Assembly (NCBI GenBank): GCA_963797115.1
Contig: CAWCOH010000005.1
Location: forward strand, 558,001-622,000
DNA: 64,000 nt
Direction of reading: 5' to 3'
From: AP-15 sp963797115
GTDB taxonomy: Bacteria; Pseudomonadota; Alphaproteobacteria; ATCC43930; CGMCC-115725
Shown here piece by piece: positions 34,601-42,595 of this stretch. The number at the start of each line of letters is the position of its first letter. Position 1 is the stretch's first letter. Under the pieces are notes generated by a model that saw only the letters and a list, made by a program, of their open reading frames with translations, searched no databases and was not told where the DNA came from. Both the position numbers and the translations under genes were made by a program.

Positions 34601-35820
34601 CCGGGGGCATCGAGCCCGTAGGCGGTGTGCAGCGCGCGCAATGCAAGCTCGGTGTATTCCGCTGCGATCAGGACGCTGACCTTAATTTCCGAGGTTGAAA
34701 TGACCTGAATGTTGATCCCCTTGTCGGCCAGGGTCTGAAACATCTGCTGCGCGACGCCGGCATGGCTGCGCATCCCGACCCCGATCACCGAGATTTTGAC
34801 GACGTTCGGATCCGGAAGCAGCGCGGCGAAACCCAGCGAGGGTCGGCTCGCCTCGAGGACCGCGACGGCGCGTTCGAGATCGCCACGTCCCACGGTAAAG
34901 GTGAGGTCGGCGGTGTGCCCGTCTTCGGACGCGCTCTGCACGATCATGTCGACGTTGATTGCATTTTCCGCCAGCGGTCCGAATATGGCCGCAGCCACGC
35001 CCGGGCGATCAGCCACCTTCTGCACGGTGATCTTGGCTTCGTCGCGGCTGTAGGCGATGCCGCTCACGACCTGATGTTCCACGATTTCGCCTTCGTCCAC
35101 CAAGAGAGTTCCGGGGCTATCGGCAAAACTCGACCGGACGTGCACCTGTACCTGGTGGTTCATCGCGAGCTCGACCGAGCGCGTCTCCAGCACCTTGGCT
35201 CCCTGCGATGCCATCTCCAGCATTTCTTCGTAGGTAATTCTAGCGAGCTTGCGGGCTTTCGCAACGATGCGCGGATCGCTGGTATAGACACCGTCGACGT
35301 CTGTGAAGATGTCGCAGCGATCCGCTTCGAGGGCCGCCGCGAGCGCCACCGCGGAGGTGTCGGAGCCGCCGCGGCCGAGCGTGGTGATGCGGCCGCGTGG
35401 ACCGATCCCCTGGAACCCCGCCACCACGGCAATTTGTCCTTGGGCCAAGCGGCGGCGGATCTCGGCGACCTCGATAGCTTCAATGCGCGCCTTGCCGTGC
35501 ACGCCGTCGGTACGCAGCGGAATTTGCCAGCCGAGCCAAGACCGGGCATCGATCCCGATGTCCTGCAGCGCCAGCGCCAGCAGACCAGCCGTCACCTGCT
35601 CGCCGGATGAGACGACCACGTCATACTCACGCGCATCATGAACGCGGCTCGTCTCGCGTGTCCATCCCACGAGCTGGTTGGTGACCCCGGCCATCGCCGA
35701 GACGACGACGGCCACCTCGTTGCCGGAATCGACTTCGCGTCCGACACGTTGCGCCACGTTCTTGATGCGCTCGACATCGGCGACCGAAGTGCCGCCGAAT
35801 TTCTGAACAATTCGGCTCAT
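34597..35820 (-). CDS. lysC: Aspartate kinase
   Basis: A 407-residue enzyme that phosphorylates aspartate, the first step to lysine, threonine and methionine. N-terminal kinase (VQKFGGTSVADVERIKNVA, VVVSSGEQVTAGLLALAL, TTLGRGGSDTSAVALAAAL, DIFTDVDGVYTSDPR) and two ACT domains (about 265-400; ISVIGVGMRSHAGVAQQMFQTLADKGINIQVIS). Start ATG 35820, GAGAGGATT just before it. First gene of a five-gene block running to ispG. ubiG is divergent. Confidence 0.96.
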   Translation of the reverse strand: MSRIVQKFGGTSVADVERIKNVAQRVGREVDSGNEVAVVVSAMAGVTNQLVGWTRETSRVHDAREYDVVVSSGEQVTAGLLALALQDIGIDARSWLGWQIPLRTDGVHGKARIEAIEVAEIRRRLAQGQIAVVAGFQGIGPRGRITTLGRGGSDTSAVALAAALEADRCDIFTDVDGVYTSDPRIVAKARKLARITYEEMLEMASQGAKVLETRSVELAMNHQVQVHVRSSFADSPGTLLVDEGEIVEHQVVSGIAYSRDEAKITVQKVADRPGVAAAIFGPLAENAINVDMIVQSASEDGHTADLTFTVGRGDLERAVAVLEASRPSLGFAALLPDPNVVKISVIGVGMRSHAGVAQQMFQTLADKGINIQVISTSEIKVSVLIAAEYTELALRALHTAYGLDAPG

Positions 35821-35962
35821 AATCCTCTCGAAGAGACAGACGGAACGCCTGCCAGGCGCCGCCGCCGCCAGCTGTGTTGCCCGTTCGGAAGCGCCGCAGC
35901 ATATTCTATTTTTCAGGCGGCCGCGTGCTCTCCCGCGTGCCCCAGCAACGAGGATCGGAAGC

Positions 35963-36703
35963 CTGGCCGAAACCCGCACTACCGTCGACCCCGAGGAAGT
36001 CGGCCGCTTTGCGGCTGCGGGCGGAGCATGGTGGGACCCGGCCGGGAGTTTCCGCGCGCTTCACTGGATCAATCCCATCCGGGTTGGGTTCATCCGGCAG
36101 GAATTGCAGGCGCATTTCGGTTGCGAGCGCTCCTGGCTGCGACCGTTCGAGGGGCTCAGCCTGCTCGACATCGGCTGTGGCGGCGGTCTGACCGCCGAGC
36201 CGATGGCCCGTCTCGGCTTCGCTGTGACGGGCATCGACGCGGATGCCGCGGCGATCGCGGCGGCGCGCGCCCATGCCCAGGTGGTGGGCTTGGCTATCGA
36301 CTATCGCCACGCCGATGCCGAATCACTGGCCGAGTTCGGCGTGCGCTTTGATGCCGTGTTGGCGCTCGAAGTGATCGAACATGTTGCCGATCCTGATCTC
36401 TTTTTCGCATCCGTCGGGGCCCTGGTACGACCCGGAGGAGTCTTCATCGGCGCGACCCTCAACCGGACTCCGCGATCTTTCGCCTTGGCGATCATCGGCG
36501 CCGAGCACATTTTCCGGTGGCTTCCCCCGGGCACCCACGACTGGCGCAAATTCTTGCGGCCCTCGGAATTCATCCTCGGCCTACGCCGAAATGGCCTTTC
36601 CACAACTCGCCTGGCCGGCCTCGCATACAATCCGTGGAGCGGGAAATGGTCGCTCAACCCGGATCTTGGGGTCAACTATATGGTCGCCGCAGTGCGCCGA
36701 TGA
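35963..36703 (+). CDS. ubiG: 3-demethylubiquinone-9 3-O-methyltransferase (start uncertain)
   Basis: A class I SAM methyltransferase (about 246 residues) that methylates two steps in ubiquinone synthesis. Motifs: TTVDPEEVGRFAAAGGAWWDP, LLDIGCGGGLTAEPMARLGF (SAM site), DAVLALEVIEHV, and LPPGTHDWRKFLRPSEF with YNPWSGKW. The coding frame is open back to about 35980 but has no ATG, GTG or TTG in frame before residue TTVDP; the first, TTG 36104, cuts the protein. I place the start near 35963 (CTG, GAGG upstream), but an upstream indel is possible. Divergent from lysC. Confidence 0.9.
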   Translation: MAETRTTVDPEEVGRFAAAGGAWWDPAGSFRALHWINPIRVGFIRQELQAHFGCERSWLRPFEGLSLLDIGCGGGLTAEPMARLGFAVTGIDADAAAIAAARAHAQVVGLAIDYRHADAESLAEFGVRFDAVLALEVIEHVADPDLFFASVGALVRPGGVFIGATLNRTPRSFALAIIGAEHIFRWLPPGTHDWRKFLRPSEFILGLRRNGLSTTRLAGLAYNPWSGKWSLNPDLGVNYMVAAVRR

Positions 36704-36720
36704 CTTGCGTCCGGCGGCAT

Positions 36721-37131
36721 TCAGGCGTCGGTCGGTGGGATCCAAGGGATGCGCCCAAAACCGATTCCCTCTTCGGAGAGCTCGCGCAACTCGTCCTCGC
36801 TCGCCTCGCCATAGATGCTGTGCGCGTCGATCTCACCGTAATGGATGCGGCGGGCCTCTTCGGCAAAACGCGGGCCGACGTAATCGCAGTTGGCTTCGAC
36901 CTGCCGACGTAGCTCGACCAACGCTGCACGAAATTGCCCCGGAGAGATCGCGGGCATGGATTCCTTGGATCGGCCGAGGCGGGGCGCCATTACCGCCTTT
37001 TCAACCGAGGTGTCGCTGCATTCGGGACAGGCGATCTCGCCCATCTTCCGCTGCGCTTCGAACGCGTCCCCGTCGCGAAACCAGCCCTCGAACTCGTGGC
37101 CGCGGGCACAACGCAACGTGAACAGGATCAT
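36721..37131 (-). CDS. DUF1178 family protein
   Basis: A 136-residue protein with a zinc-ribbon-like N-terminus (CARGHEFEGWFRDGDAF ... ACPECSDTSVEKAVMAP) and a C-terminal half with HYGEIDAHSIYGEASEDELRELSEEGIGFGRIPWIPP. DUF1178 has no known function but is often between ubiG and a nitrilase in alphaproteobacteria, as here. ATG 37131 is chosen over 37140. Confidence 0.9.
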   Translation of the reverse strand: MILFTLRCARGHEFEGWFRDGDAFEAQRKMGEIACPECSDTSVEKAVMAPRLGRSKESMPAISPGQFRAALVELRRQVEANCDYVGPRFAEEARRIHYGEIDAHSIYGEASEDELRELSEEGIGFGRIPWIPPTDA

Positions 37132-37356
37132 CGAGTTCAACCTCCTCGGGGCAATCTATTTACACCCGCAGAGATGGCGTTCGCAATTCTCAGCGACAAT
37201 AACCGAAGCCGCCTGAAGCCTTTGCACCTCGCCGCACCTTTGCCTGGATCCGGCGGTTTATCCCGCTAGTCAGATCCGGTGGTCTGGTTCGTCGACTTGG
37301 CCGCCGGGCAGGATCCGAATTTGGACAACCGCCGGGCAAAGGAGTAACCTCGCGCC

Positions 37357-37950
37357 ATGTCGAACGTCGCCGAACAGCTGATGTCGTTGGACGAATTCTT
37401 CGCCTGGGAGCGCGACCAACCCGAGCGGTACGAGTACGCAGGCGGTGTCATCACGATGATGACGGGGGGATCGGTCGCCCATGTCACGATTGCGATGAAC
37501 CTTGCCTTTGCGTTGAGGCACGCCTTGCGCGGCACCGGTTATCGTCCTTTTGGTAGTGATATGAACGTGATAGCTAACCATACCGTTCGCTATCCCGATA
37601 TTTCAGTGATCTGCCGCCCCGTAGGCGACAGGGACGATCATCTCTCCGATCCGGTCCTGATTGTCGAGGTGATGTCGCCGAGCACTGAGCGCGAGCATCG
37701 CGGACGCAAGAAGTTCGACTACTTCGCCACACCTTCGATCCAACAATACGCGATCGTCGAACAGGACGCGCGCCGGGTCGATCTCTATACCCGGGCGGAT
37801 GCCGCCTGGACCGATGTAATCGTCGAGGGGGACGCCGTGCTGAAGCTCTCCTCGATCGGCGTTGAGGTGAGCCTCGACGTGATCTACGAGGACACCGAAC
37901 TCGACGCTACTCGGCGGCCAGAGGGCGAGCGACAAATTCCGGCAGAGTAA
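37357..37950 (+). CDS. Uma2 (DUF820) family endonuclease-like protein
   Basis: A 197-residue protein of the PD-(D/E)XK superfamily Uma2 group. Family features: MSLDEFFAWERDQPERYEYAGGVITMM, VRYPDISVICRPV (Asp), DPVLIVEVMSPSTEREHRGRKKFDYF (Glu-x-Met with K) and IQQYAIVEQDARRVDLYTR. Such genes are multiplied in some bacteria, and their role is unclear. It is on the plus strand and its 3' end overlaps the nitrilase gene by 44 bases; an inserted gene in an otherwise conserved block. ATG 37357 has AGGAG upstream. Confidence 0.87.
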   Translation: MSNVAEQLMSLDEFFAWERDQPERYEYAGGVITMMTGGSVAHVTIAMNLAFALRHALRGTGYRPFGSDMNVIANHTVRYPDISVICRPVGDRDDHLSDPVLIVEVMSPSTEREHRGRKKFDYFATPSIQQYAIVEQDARRVDLYTRADAAWTDVIVEGDAVLKLSSIGVEVSLDVIYEDTELDATRRPEGERQIPAE

Positions 37951-38782
37951 ATCCGCGGTCGTGCTGCAACGACGGCACCATGCGGCGCACTTCGGCAATG
38001 CGCGCCGTATCGATCCCCGCGCTAGCGATCCCGACACCCTCCCCCCCGTCAGCGAGTACTTCGCCCCACGGGTCGACGATCAGCGAGTGGCCATAGCTGC
38101 GCCGCCCGGCGGTGTGCTCGCCCCATTGCGCCGGTGCAAAGACGAAGCAGCCGTTCTCGATTGCCCTGGCACGCAATAGCACATGCCAATGGGCGCTGCC
38201 CGTCGGCACGGTAAAGACCGAGGGGACTGTCAGGAAATCGGCGCCCGCCTGCGCCAGCGCGCGATAAAGGTGGGGAAAGCGCACATCGTAGCAAACACTC
38301 ATGCCGAGCGCGCCCCACGGCGTCTCGGCGACCACGGTGCCGCTCCCCGGCCGGTAGGCGTTGCTCTCGCGGTAGCTCTCGCCGCCGGGGAGGTCGATGT
38401 CGAACATATGGATCTTGTCGTAGCGGGCGACGATCGTGCCGCCGGCGTCGACCAGGAAAGACCGGTTGGCGAGCCGTGCCTCACCGGCCGCGGCACCGGG
38501 CTCGCCGGACGGGTCGATGACCAGCGAGCCGAGCAGCAGCCACGCAACGGTCTCGCAGGCGAGGGCGCGCATGCCGGCGAGGAACGGGTCGTCGGCCTCC
38601 GATCGTGCTTTCTCGCGGCGGCGCCTGCCCTGCTCGATGAAATTCGACGCCTCCGGCGTCATGATGAGATCGGCACCCGCGTCCCGCGCCCGGCGGATCA
38701 AGTCCGAGGCTACCCGAAGATTGGGTTCGGGATCGGGACCTGCAGTAAATTGGACGCAGGCGACGGTGAACTTCGCGCTCAT
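37907..38782 (-). CDS. Carbon-nitrogen hydrolase (nitrilase/omega-amidase-like)
   Basis: A 291-residue nitrilase-superfamily amidase. Catalytic triad visible: Glu in MTPEASNF (about 43), Lys in YDKIHMFDIDLPGGESYRES (about 125), Cys in SVCYDVRFPHLYRALAQAGADFL (about 160). Likely hydrolyses an amide such as deaminated glutathione, by analogy with Nit1. Starts ATG 38782, overlapping the grxC stop by four bases, so the two are coupled. Confidence 0.93.
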   Translation of the reverse strand: MSAKFTVACVQFTAGPDPEPNLRVASDLIRRARDAGADLIMTPEASNFIEQGRRRREKARSEADDPFLAGMRALACETVAWLLLGSLVIDPSGEPGAAAGEARLANRSFLVDAGGTIVARYDKIHMFDIDLPGGESYRESNAYRPGSGTVVAETPWGALGMSVCYDVRFPHLYRALAQAGADFLTVPSVFTVPTGSAHWHVLLRARAIENGCFVFAPAQWGEHTAGRRSYGHSLIVDPWGEVLADGGEGVGIASAGIDTARIAEVRRMVPSLQHDRGFTLPEFVARPLAAE

Positions 38783-39042
38783 TTCGCCATTCCCAGCTTG
38801 GCGTCGAGTTGGCCGGCGCGGTCGAGTGCGGCGAGCTCGTCGGATCCGCCGATATATTCGCCGTTGATAAAGATCTGCGGGACCGAAGTGCGCCCGCCAG
38901 CGCGCCGGATCATCTCTGCGCGCCGCGCCGGCTCATCGATGATGTCGATCTCGGTGAAAGCGGCGCCCTTGCGCTCCAACAACGCACGTGCTCGCGTGCA
39001 GTAGGGGCAGAACATCGTCGTATAGATCTCGACCTCGACCAT
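38779..39042 (-). CDS. grxC: Glutaredoxin 3
   Basis: An 87-residue thiol oxidoreductase. CPYC active site at about residue 12 in IYTTMFCPYCTRARALL, then the glutathione-binding TSVPQIFINGEYIGGSDEL. Cytosolic disulphide/glutathione exchange. ATG 39042 (MVEVEIYTT) is chosen; the longer frame start lies 38 residues upstream. ATGA overlap with the nitrilase gene downstream. The link with a deaminated-glutathione amidase would fit. Confidence 0.94.
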   Translation of the reverse strand: MVEVEIYTTMFCPYCTRARALLERKGAAFTEIDIIDEPARRAEMIRRAGGRTSVPQIFINGEYIGGSDELAALDRAGQLDAKLGMAK

Positions 39043-39074
39043 TCCCACCAATTCTCCAGATTGCGAAAGAAGGA

Positions 39075-39842
39075 TTATGCCCCGGTTCGCAGCGCGCGGG
39101 CCAGCGTCAGAACGCCGACGGAGGTTGCGCCCGCGCGTTTCAGCACGCGGGCGCACTCCGCTACGGTGGCTCCCGTCGTCAATACGTCGTCCACGATTAC
39201 CACGCGCTTACCGGCGACGCTGCGACGAGCCCGCATCGCAAAGGCTCCGCGAACGTTGCGCTCGCGCGCCGCCGGCCCGAGATGGCCCTGGGTCGGGGTT
39301 CGCCGCCGGCGGACCAGCCAATCCGCTGCGACCTCGGGTCCCCCGGCGGCGCGCACCGCCTGGGCGAGCAGTGCCGCCTGGTTGTATCGTCGCTGAAAAA
39401 GCCGGGTCCAGTGCAGCGGCACCGGGACGAGGAGATCGGCGCCGGCAAGCACCTCATCGCCGCTCCGCTGCATCCACCGCCCGAATGCCGCCGCTATGTG
39501 TGTGCGGTCGCCATGCTTCAGCCCGAGGACGAGACGCCGGCTGTTCTTGTCGTACCGCAACACCGCCCGCGCCTGATCCCAAGCCGGGCGCTCGCGCGCA
39601 CAGCCGCCGCAAAGCGCATCGTCGCCCATCGGATGAGGAAAAGGCAGACCACAAAGCACGCACCAGGGCGGGCCAAAGAAGGTGATCCCACCCCAGCACC
39701 GGCTGCATAAGGCGTGTGGCTCTTCTACAATCTCACCACAGGCGAGACAGCGTGGCGGCAACACGCTGTCTACGAGCGCGCGGCCGATCCGCCGCAGCTG
39801 ATCACGCGCCCAGCCGGGGAAACTTGCCGAAGCCAGCATCAC
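39075..39842 (-). CDS. comF: ComF family phosphoribosyltransferase-like protein
   Basis: A 255-residue protein. N-terminal zinc-ribbon cysteines (PPRCLACGEIVEEPHALCSRCW, CVLCGLPFP, CGGCARER), then a PRTase domain with the PRPP-binding loop VVIVDDVLTTGATVAECARVL (about 215). ComF is needed for DNA uptake in competent bacteria, and in others serves an unclear role. First gene of the comF-grxC-nitrilase group; the divergent methyltransferase-like gene begins 84 bases upstream. Confidence 0.92.
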   Translation of the reverse strand: MMLASASFPGWARDQLRRIGRALVDSVLPPRCLACGEIVEEPHALCSRCWGGITFFGPPWCVLCGLPFPHPMGDDALCGGCARERPAWDQARAVLRYDKNSRRLVLGLKHGDRTHIAAAFGRWMQRSGDEVLAGADLLVPVPLHWTRLFQRRYNQAALLAQAVRAAGGPEVAADWLVRRRRTPTQGHLGPAARERNVRGAFAMRARRSVAGKRVVIVDDVLTTGATVAECARVLKRAGATSVGVLTLARALRTGA

Positions 39843-39926
39843 AACACATCATCAGCCTGCGCACGCCCTCGTCAACCAACACTTGAAGGACGGCTCACGA
39901 CACGTCGTCTCAAGGCTGCCGCGATA

Positions 39927-40733
39927 GTGAACACCGCAAACCCGACCACCCTGTTCGACCGCCGCGCCTGGCGAATGCACCGCGACCGCGCCGCGCGCAG
40001 CGGTTGCGTCGATTTCCTATACGCCGAAGTGGCTAGCCGACTCGTCGAGCGCCTCGAAGATGTCGGAGGACAATTTCGCACGGCGATAGATGTCGGCGCC
40101 CAAAGCGGCACGTTGTCGCGCGCGCTCGCGCGCCAGCCGGGGGTCGAGTGGGTTGTTGCTGCCGACCCGTCGCTCGAATTCCTGGCGCGCTGCCCGGGGG
40201 ACCGGGTGGCCGCCGATCCCGAGCTCGTTCCGTTTCGCGAGGCGAGCTTCGAGCTTGCGGTCAGCTCCCTCGCGCTGCACTGGGTCGGCGATCTGCCCGG
40301 CGCTCTGGTGCAGTTTCGCCGGATCCTCAAGCCCGGCGGGCTGTTTCTGGCCGCGATGTTCGGCGGGCGCACGCTGATCGAACTGCGCACCGCTCTGTTC
40401 GAGGCCGAACTCGCCGAGGAGGGAGGCGTTAGCCCGCGCGTGGCGCCGGCCGCCGATCTAGCCGATGTCGCCGCGCTGTTGTTGCGCACCGGCTATGCCG
40501 TGCCGGTCGCCGATGCCGAGGCGATCACCGTTACCTATTCCGATGCGCTGGCGCTGATGCACGATATCAGGGGTATGGGAGAAACCAACGCGCTGTCGGC
40601 GCGCCGGCGCGCCCCGTTGCGCCGATCCACCCTGGCCCGCACCGTGGCACTCTACGGTGAATGGTTCGGCCTCCCTGACGGCAGGGTTCCGGCAACCTTC
40701 GAGATCTTGTTTCTGACGGGCCGGCAACCATGA
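39927..40733 (+). CDS. BioC/NDUFAF5-like SAM methyltransferase
   Basis: A 268-residue class I methyltransferase. The N-terminus LFDRRAWRMHRDRAARSG is typical of alphaproteobacterial homologues of NDUFAF5 (complex I assembly hydroxylase). SAM-binding region FRTAIDVGAQSGTLSRAL lacks the usual GxGxG spacing (VGAQSG), which is a deviation. SLALHWVGDLPGALVQFRRILKPGGLFLAAMFGG is family-typical. Start GTG 39927; the frame extends upstream but into the comF gene on the other strand. Overlaps the following gene by four bases. Confidence 0.82.
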   Translation: MNTANPTTLFDRRAWRMHRDRAARSGCVDFLYAEVASRLVERLEDVGGQFRTAIDVGAQSGTLSRALARQPGVEWVVAADPSLEFLARCPGDRVAADPELVPFREASFELAVSSLALHWVGDLPGALVQFRRILKPGGLFLAAMFGGRTLIELRTALFEAELAEEGGVSPRVAPAADLADVAALLLRTGYAVPVADAEAITVTYSDALALMHDIRGMGETNALSARRRAPLRRSTLARTVALYGEWFGLPDGRVPATFEILFLTGRQP

Positions 40734-41692
40734 CGACGATGCCTGGGACGACGATGCCGGGGATAGACGAGGTTCGCGCAGCTGCTGCGCGGATCCGTGG
40801 GCTTGTGAGAAAAACGCCGCTGGTGACCGCGGCACCGGCGCGAGAACAGTCCGACGTCGCGCGTGGATTGTTCCTCAAGCTCGAATCCTTGCAGGTTACC
40901 GGGTCATTCAAGGCGCGCGGAGCAATCAATGCGGTTTTCGCTTCGCCGGCAGTTCTCGGAAACGGCATCGTGACCGCGTCCGGCGGCAATCATGGGCTGG
41001 CGGTGGCCTATGCCGGTTGGGCTTCGGGAGTCCCGGCGACCATCTTCCTGCCGCGCTCGGTCGCTCCCGACAAGCTCGCGAAGTTTGCGCGCTGGGGTGC
41101 GCGAGTCGAAGTGTCGGGCGAAGCGTGGGATGACAGCAACCTGGCGGCCTTGCGCCATGCCGATGCGGAAAGCCTTGCCTACATTCATCCCTTTGCCGAT
41201 CCCGCTGTCATCGCCGGGCAGGGGACGATCGCGCTCGAGGTCCTGGAGGAAGCGCCTGATCTCGATACCTTGATCGTCGCGATCGGCGGCGGCGGCCTCA
41301 TCTCGGGTATCGCGATCGCGGCGAAGGCGCTGCGCCCCGGTATTCGCATCATCGGCGTCGAGCCGGTAGGCGCGCCGACCCTGCACAAAAGCTTAGCCGC
41401 CGGCCGCCTCGTCGAGCTCGGGCGGCTCGACACGGCGGCGGTGACCCTGGCGCCTCGGCGCAGCGCGGAGATGAACTTCGCGATCATCCGTCAGACCGTC
41501 GAGCGGGTCGTGCTGGTCGAGGATCGCGACATGCGGGAAGCAGCGCGCTGGCTGTGGCGCGAACTGGGAGTGGCCGCAGAGCTCAGCGGCGCCGCCGCAG
41601 TCGCAGCGGTGCTCGCCGGCTATTATAGCCTCATGCCGGGCGAGCGGGTGTGCGCCATCGTCTGCGGCGTCGGCACCGACGGTTTCGACTAG
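40730..41692 (+). CDS. Threonine/serine dehydratase-like PLP enzyme
   Basis: A 320-residue fold-type II PLP enzyme. The Schiff-base Lys is in VTGSFKARGAINAV (about 60), PLP-phosphate loop SGGNHGLAVAYAG and GGGGLISGIAIAAK. No C-terminal regulatory ACT domains, so it is like a catabolic threonine dehydratase or serine racemase. ATG 40730 overlaps the methyltransferase gene by four bases; the pair is coupled. Confidence 0.9.
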   Translation: MTTMPGTTMPGIDEVRAAAARIRGLVRKTPLVTAAPAREQSDVARGLFLKLESLQVTGSFKARGAINAVFASPAVLGNGIVTASGGNHGLAVAYAGWASGVPATIFLPRSVAPDKLAKFARWGARVEVSGEAWDDSNLAALRHADAESLAYIHPFADPAVIAGQGTIALEVLEEAPDLDTLIVAIGGGGLISGIAIAAKALRPGIRIIGVEPVGAPTLHKSLAAGRLVELGRLDTAAVTLAPRRSAEMNFAIIRQTVERVVLVEDRDMREAARWLWRELGVAAELSGAAAVAAVLAGYYSLMPGERVCAIVCGVGTDGFD

Positions 41693-41797
41693 ATCTGGCG
41701 AAGGGGCTCGCGTTCGCGGCGCGCGACTGCCGCCTGGATACCCGCGGCCTCTAAAGCATTTGATAACCACGGGGCGTCATCATGGCTTTCGAGGAAA

Positions 41798-42157
41798 ATG
41801 CAAGTCTTGACGCCTGTGTCAAAGCGGCTTTGGAATTCGACTGCGATATTCTTTGCCACGGCTATCGGGGCGGTGTCGCCTTGGACCAGCATCTGGGCTG
41901 CCCTCAATGAGCAGACGCCGAATGACGTCGGCGCCAAGCCGCTGGACAGGTCTTGCTATGTACGCGAGGAGGACGGCCTTGTTCGCTATTACCTCGAGGG
42001 TCCGCTGCGCGACGGCAAACTGCCCTATCTTCAGGGCCAGCCGATAATCGGCGCGGACGCCCGGCTGGTCGTGCGCGATGAAGCACCGGAATCATCCATT
42101 CCCCTGCGCATTTTGCGGGCGACGCCCTGCCCGCCCGGCAAACATCACCTTTTGTGA
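41798..42157 (+). CDS. Putative secreted protein, 119 aa
   Basis: The N-terminus looks like a signal peptide (VSKRLWNSTAIFFATAIGAVSPWTSIWA), followed by about 85 polar residues without a recognised domain (LNEQTPNDVGAKPLDRSCYVREEDGLVRYYLEGPLRD...). High GC at third codon positions in this frame and GAGG close to ATG 41798 support coding. A minus-strand frame overlaps and is judged a shadow. Function unknown. Confidence 0.5.
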   Translation: MQVLTPVSKRLWNSTAIFFATAIGAVSPWTSIWAALNEQTPNDVGAKPLDRSCYVREEDGLVRYYLEGPLRDGKLPYLQGQPIIGADARLVVRDEAPESSIPLRILRATPCPPGKHHLL

Positions 42158-42172
42158 TTTGCGCGGCCGCTC

Positions 42173-42595
42173 TTACAGCAGGTCGCGCAGCATCGCGACG
42201 AGCGGCTTGTCGGCCGGCGGCATCGGGTAGTCGCCGAGCCGCACCGGCCGCACCCAGGCGAGCTGCTGTCCCTCCTGCGCCGCCGGGATGCCCGACCATT
42301 TGCGGCACACATAGAGCGGCATCAGCAAATGGAAGTCAGGGTAGGAATAAGATGCGAAAGTAAAGGGTGCCAGGCAGCTCGCCGTCACATCGACGCCCAG
42401 CTCCTCGCTGAGCTCGCGGATCAGCGCCGCCTCGGGCGTTTCGCCGGTGTTGACCTTGCCGCCGGGAAACTCCCACAGTCCGGCCATCGATTTCCCCGGC
42501 GGGCGTTGGGCGAGCAATACCCGGCCATCGGTATCGACGAGGGCAGCCGCCGCGACCAGCACGAGCGGCGGGCCATCAGCTGCGGTAGCTGGCAT
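42173..42595 (-). CDS. mutT: 8-oxo-dGTP diphosphatase (MutT, Nudix)
   Basis: A 140-residue Nudix hydrolase. The Nudix box GGKVNTGETPEAALIRELSEELGV lies at about 45-68, following WEFP. It removes oxidised 8-oxo-dGTP from the nucleotide pool. Start ATG 42595 overlaps the end of argJ by 20 bases; the argJ-mutT pair is a common alphaproteobacterial order. Confidence 0.93.
   Translation of the reverse strand: MPATAADGPPLVLVAAAALVDTDGRVLLAQRPPGKSMAGLWEFPGGKVNTGETPEAALIRELSEELGVDVTASCLAPFTFASYSYPDFHLLMPLYVCRKWSGIPAAQEGQQLAWVRPVRLGDYPMPPADKPLVAMLRDLL

Noticed and set aside
41689..41937. 82-codon minus-strand ORF next to the threonine dehydratase-like gene
   Set aside because: It overlaps a plus-strand frame with a signal peptide and better codon bias, and has no motif or ribosome site.
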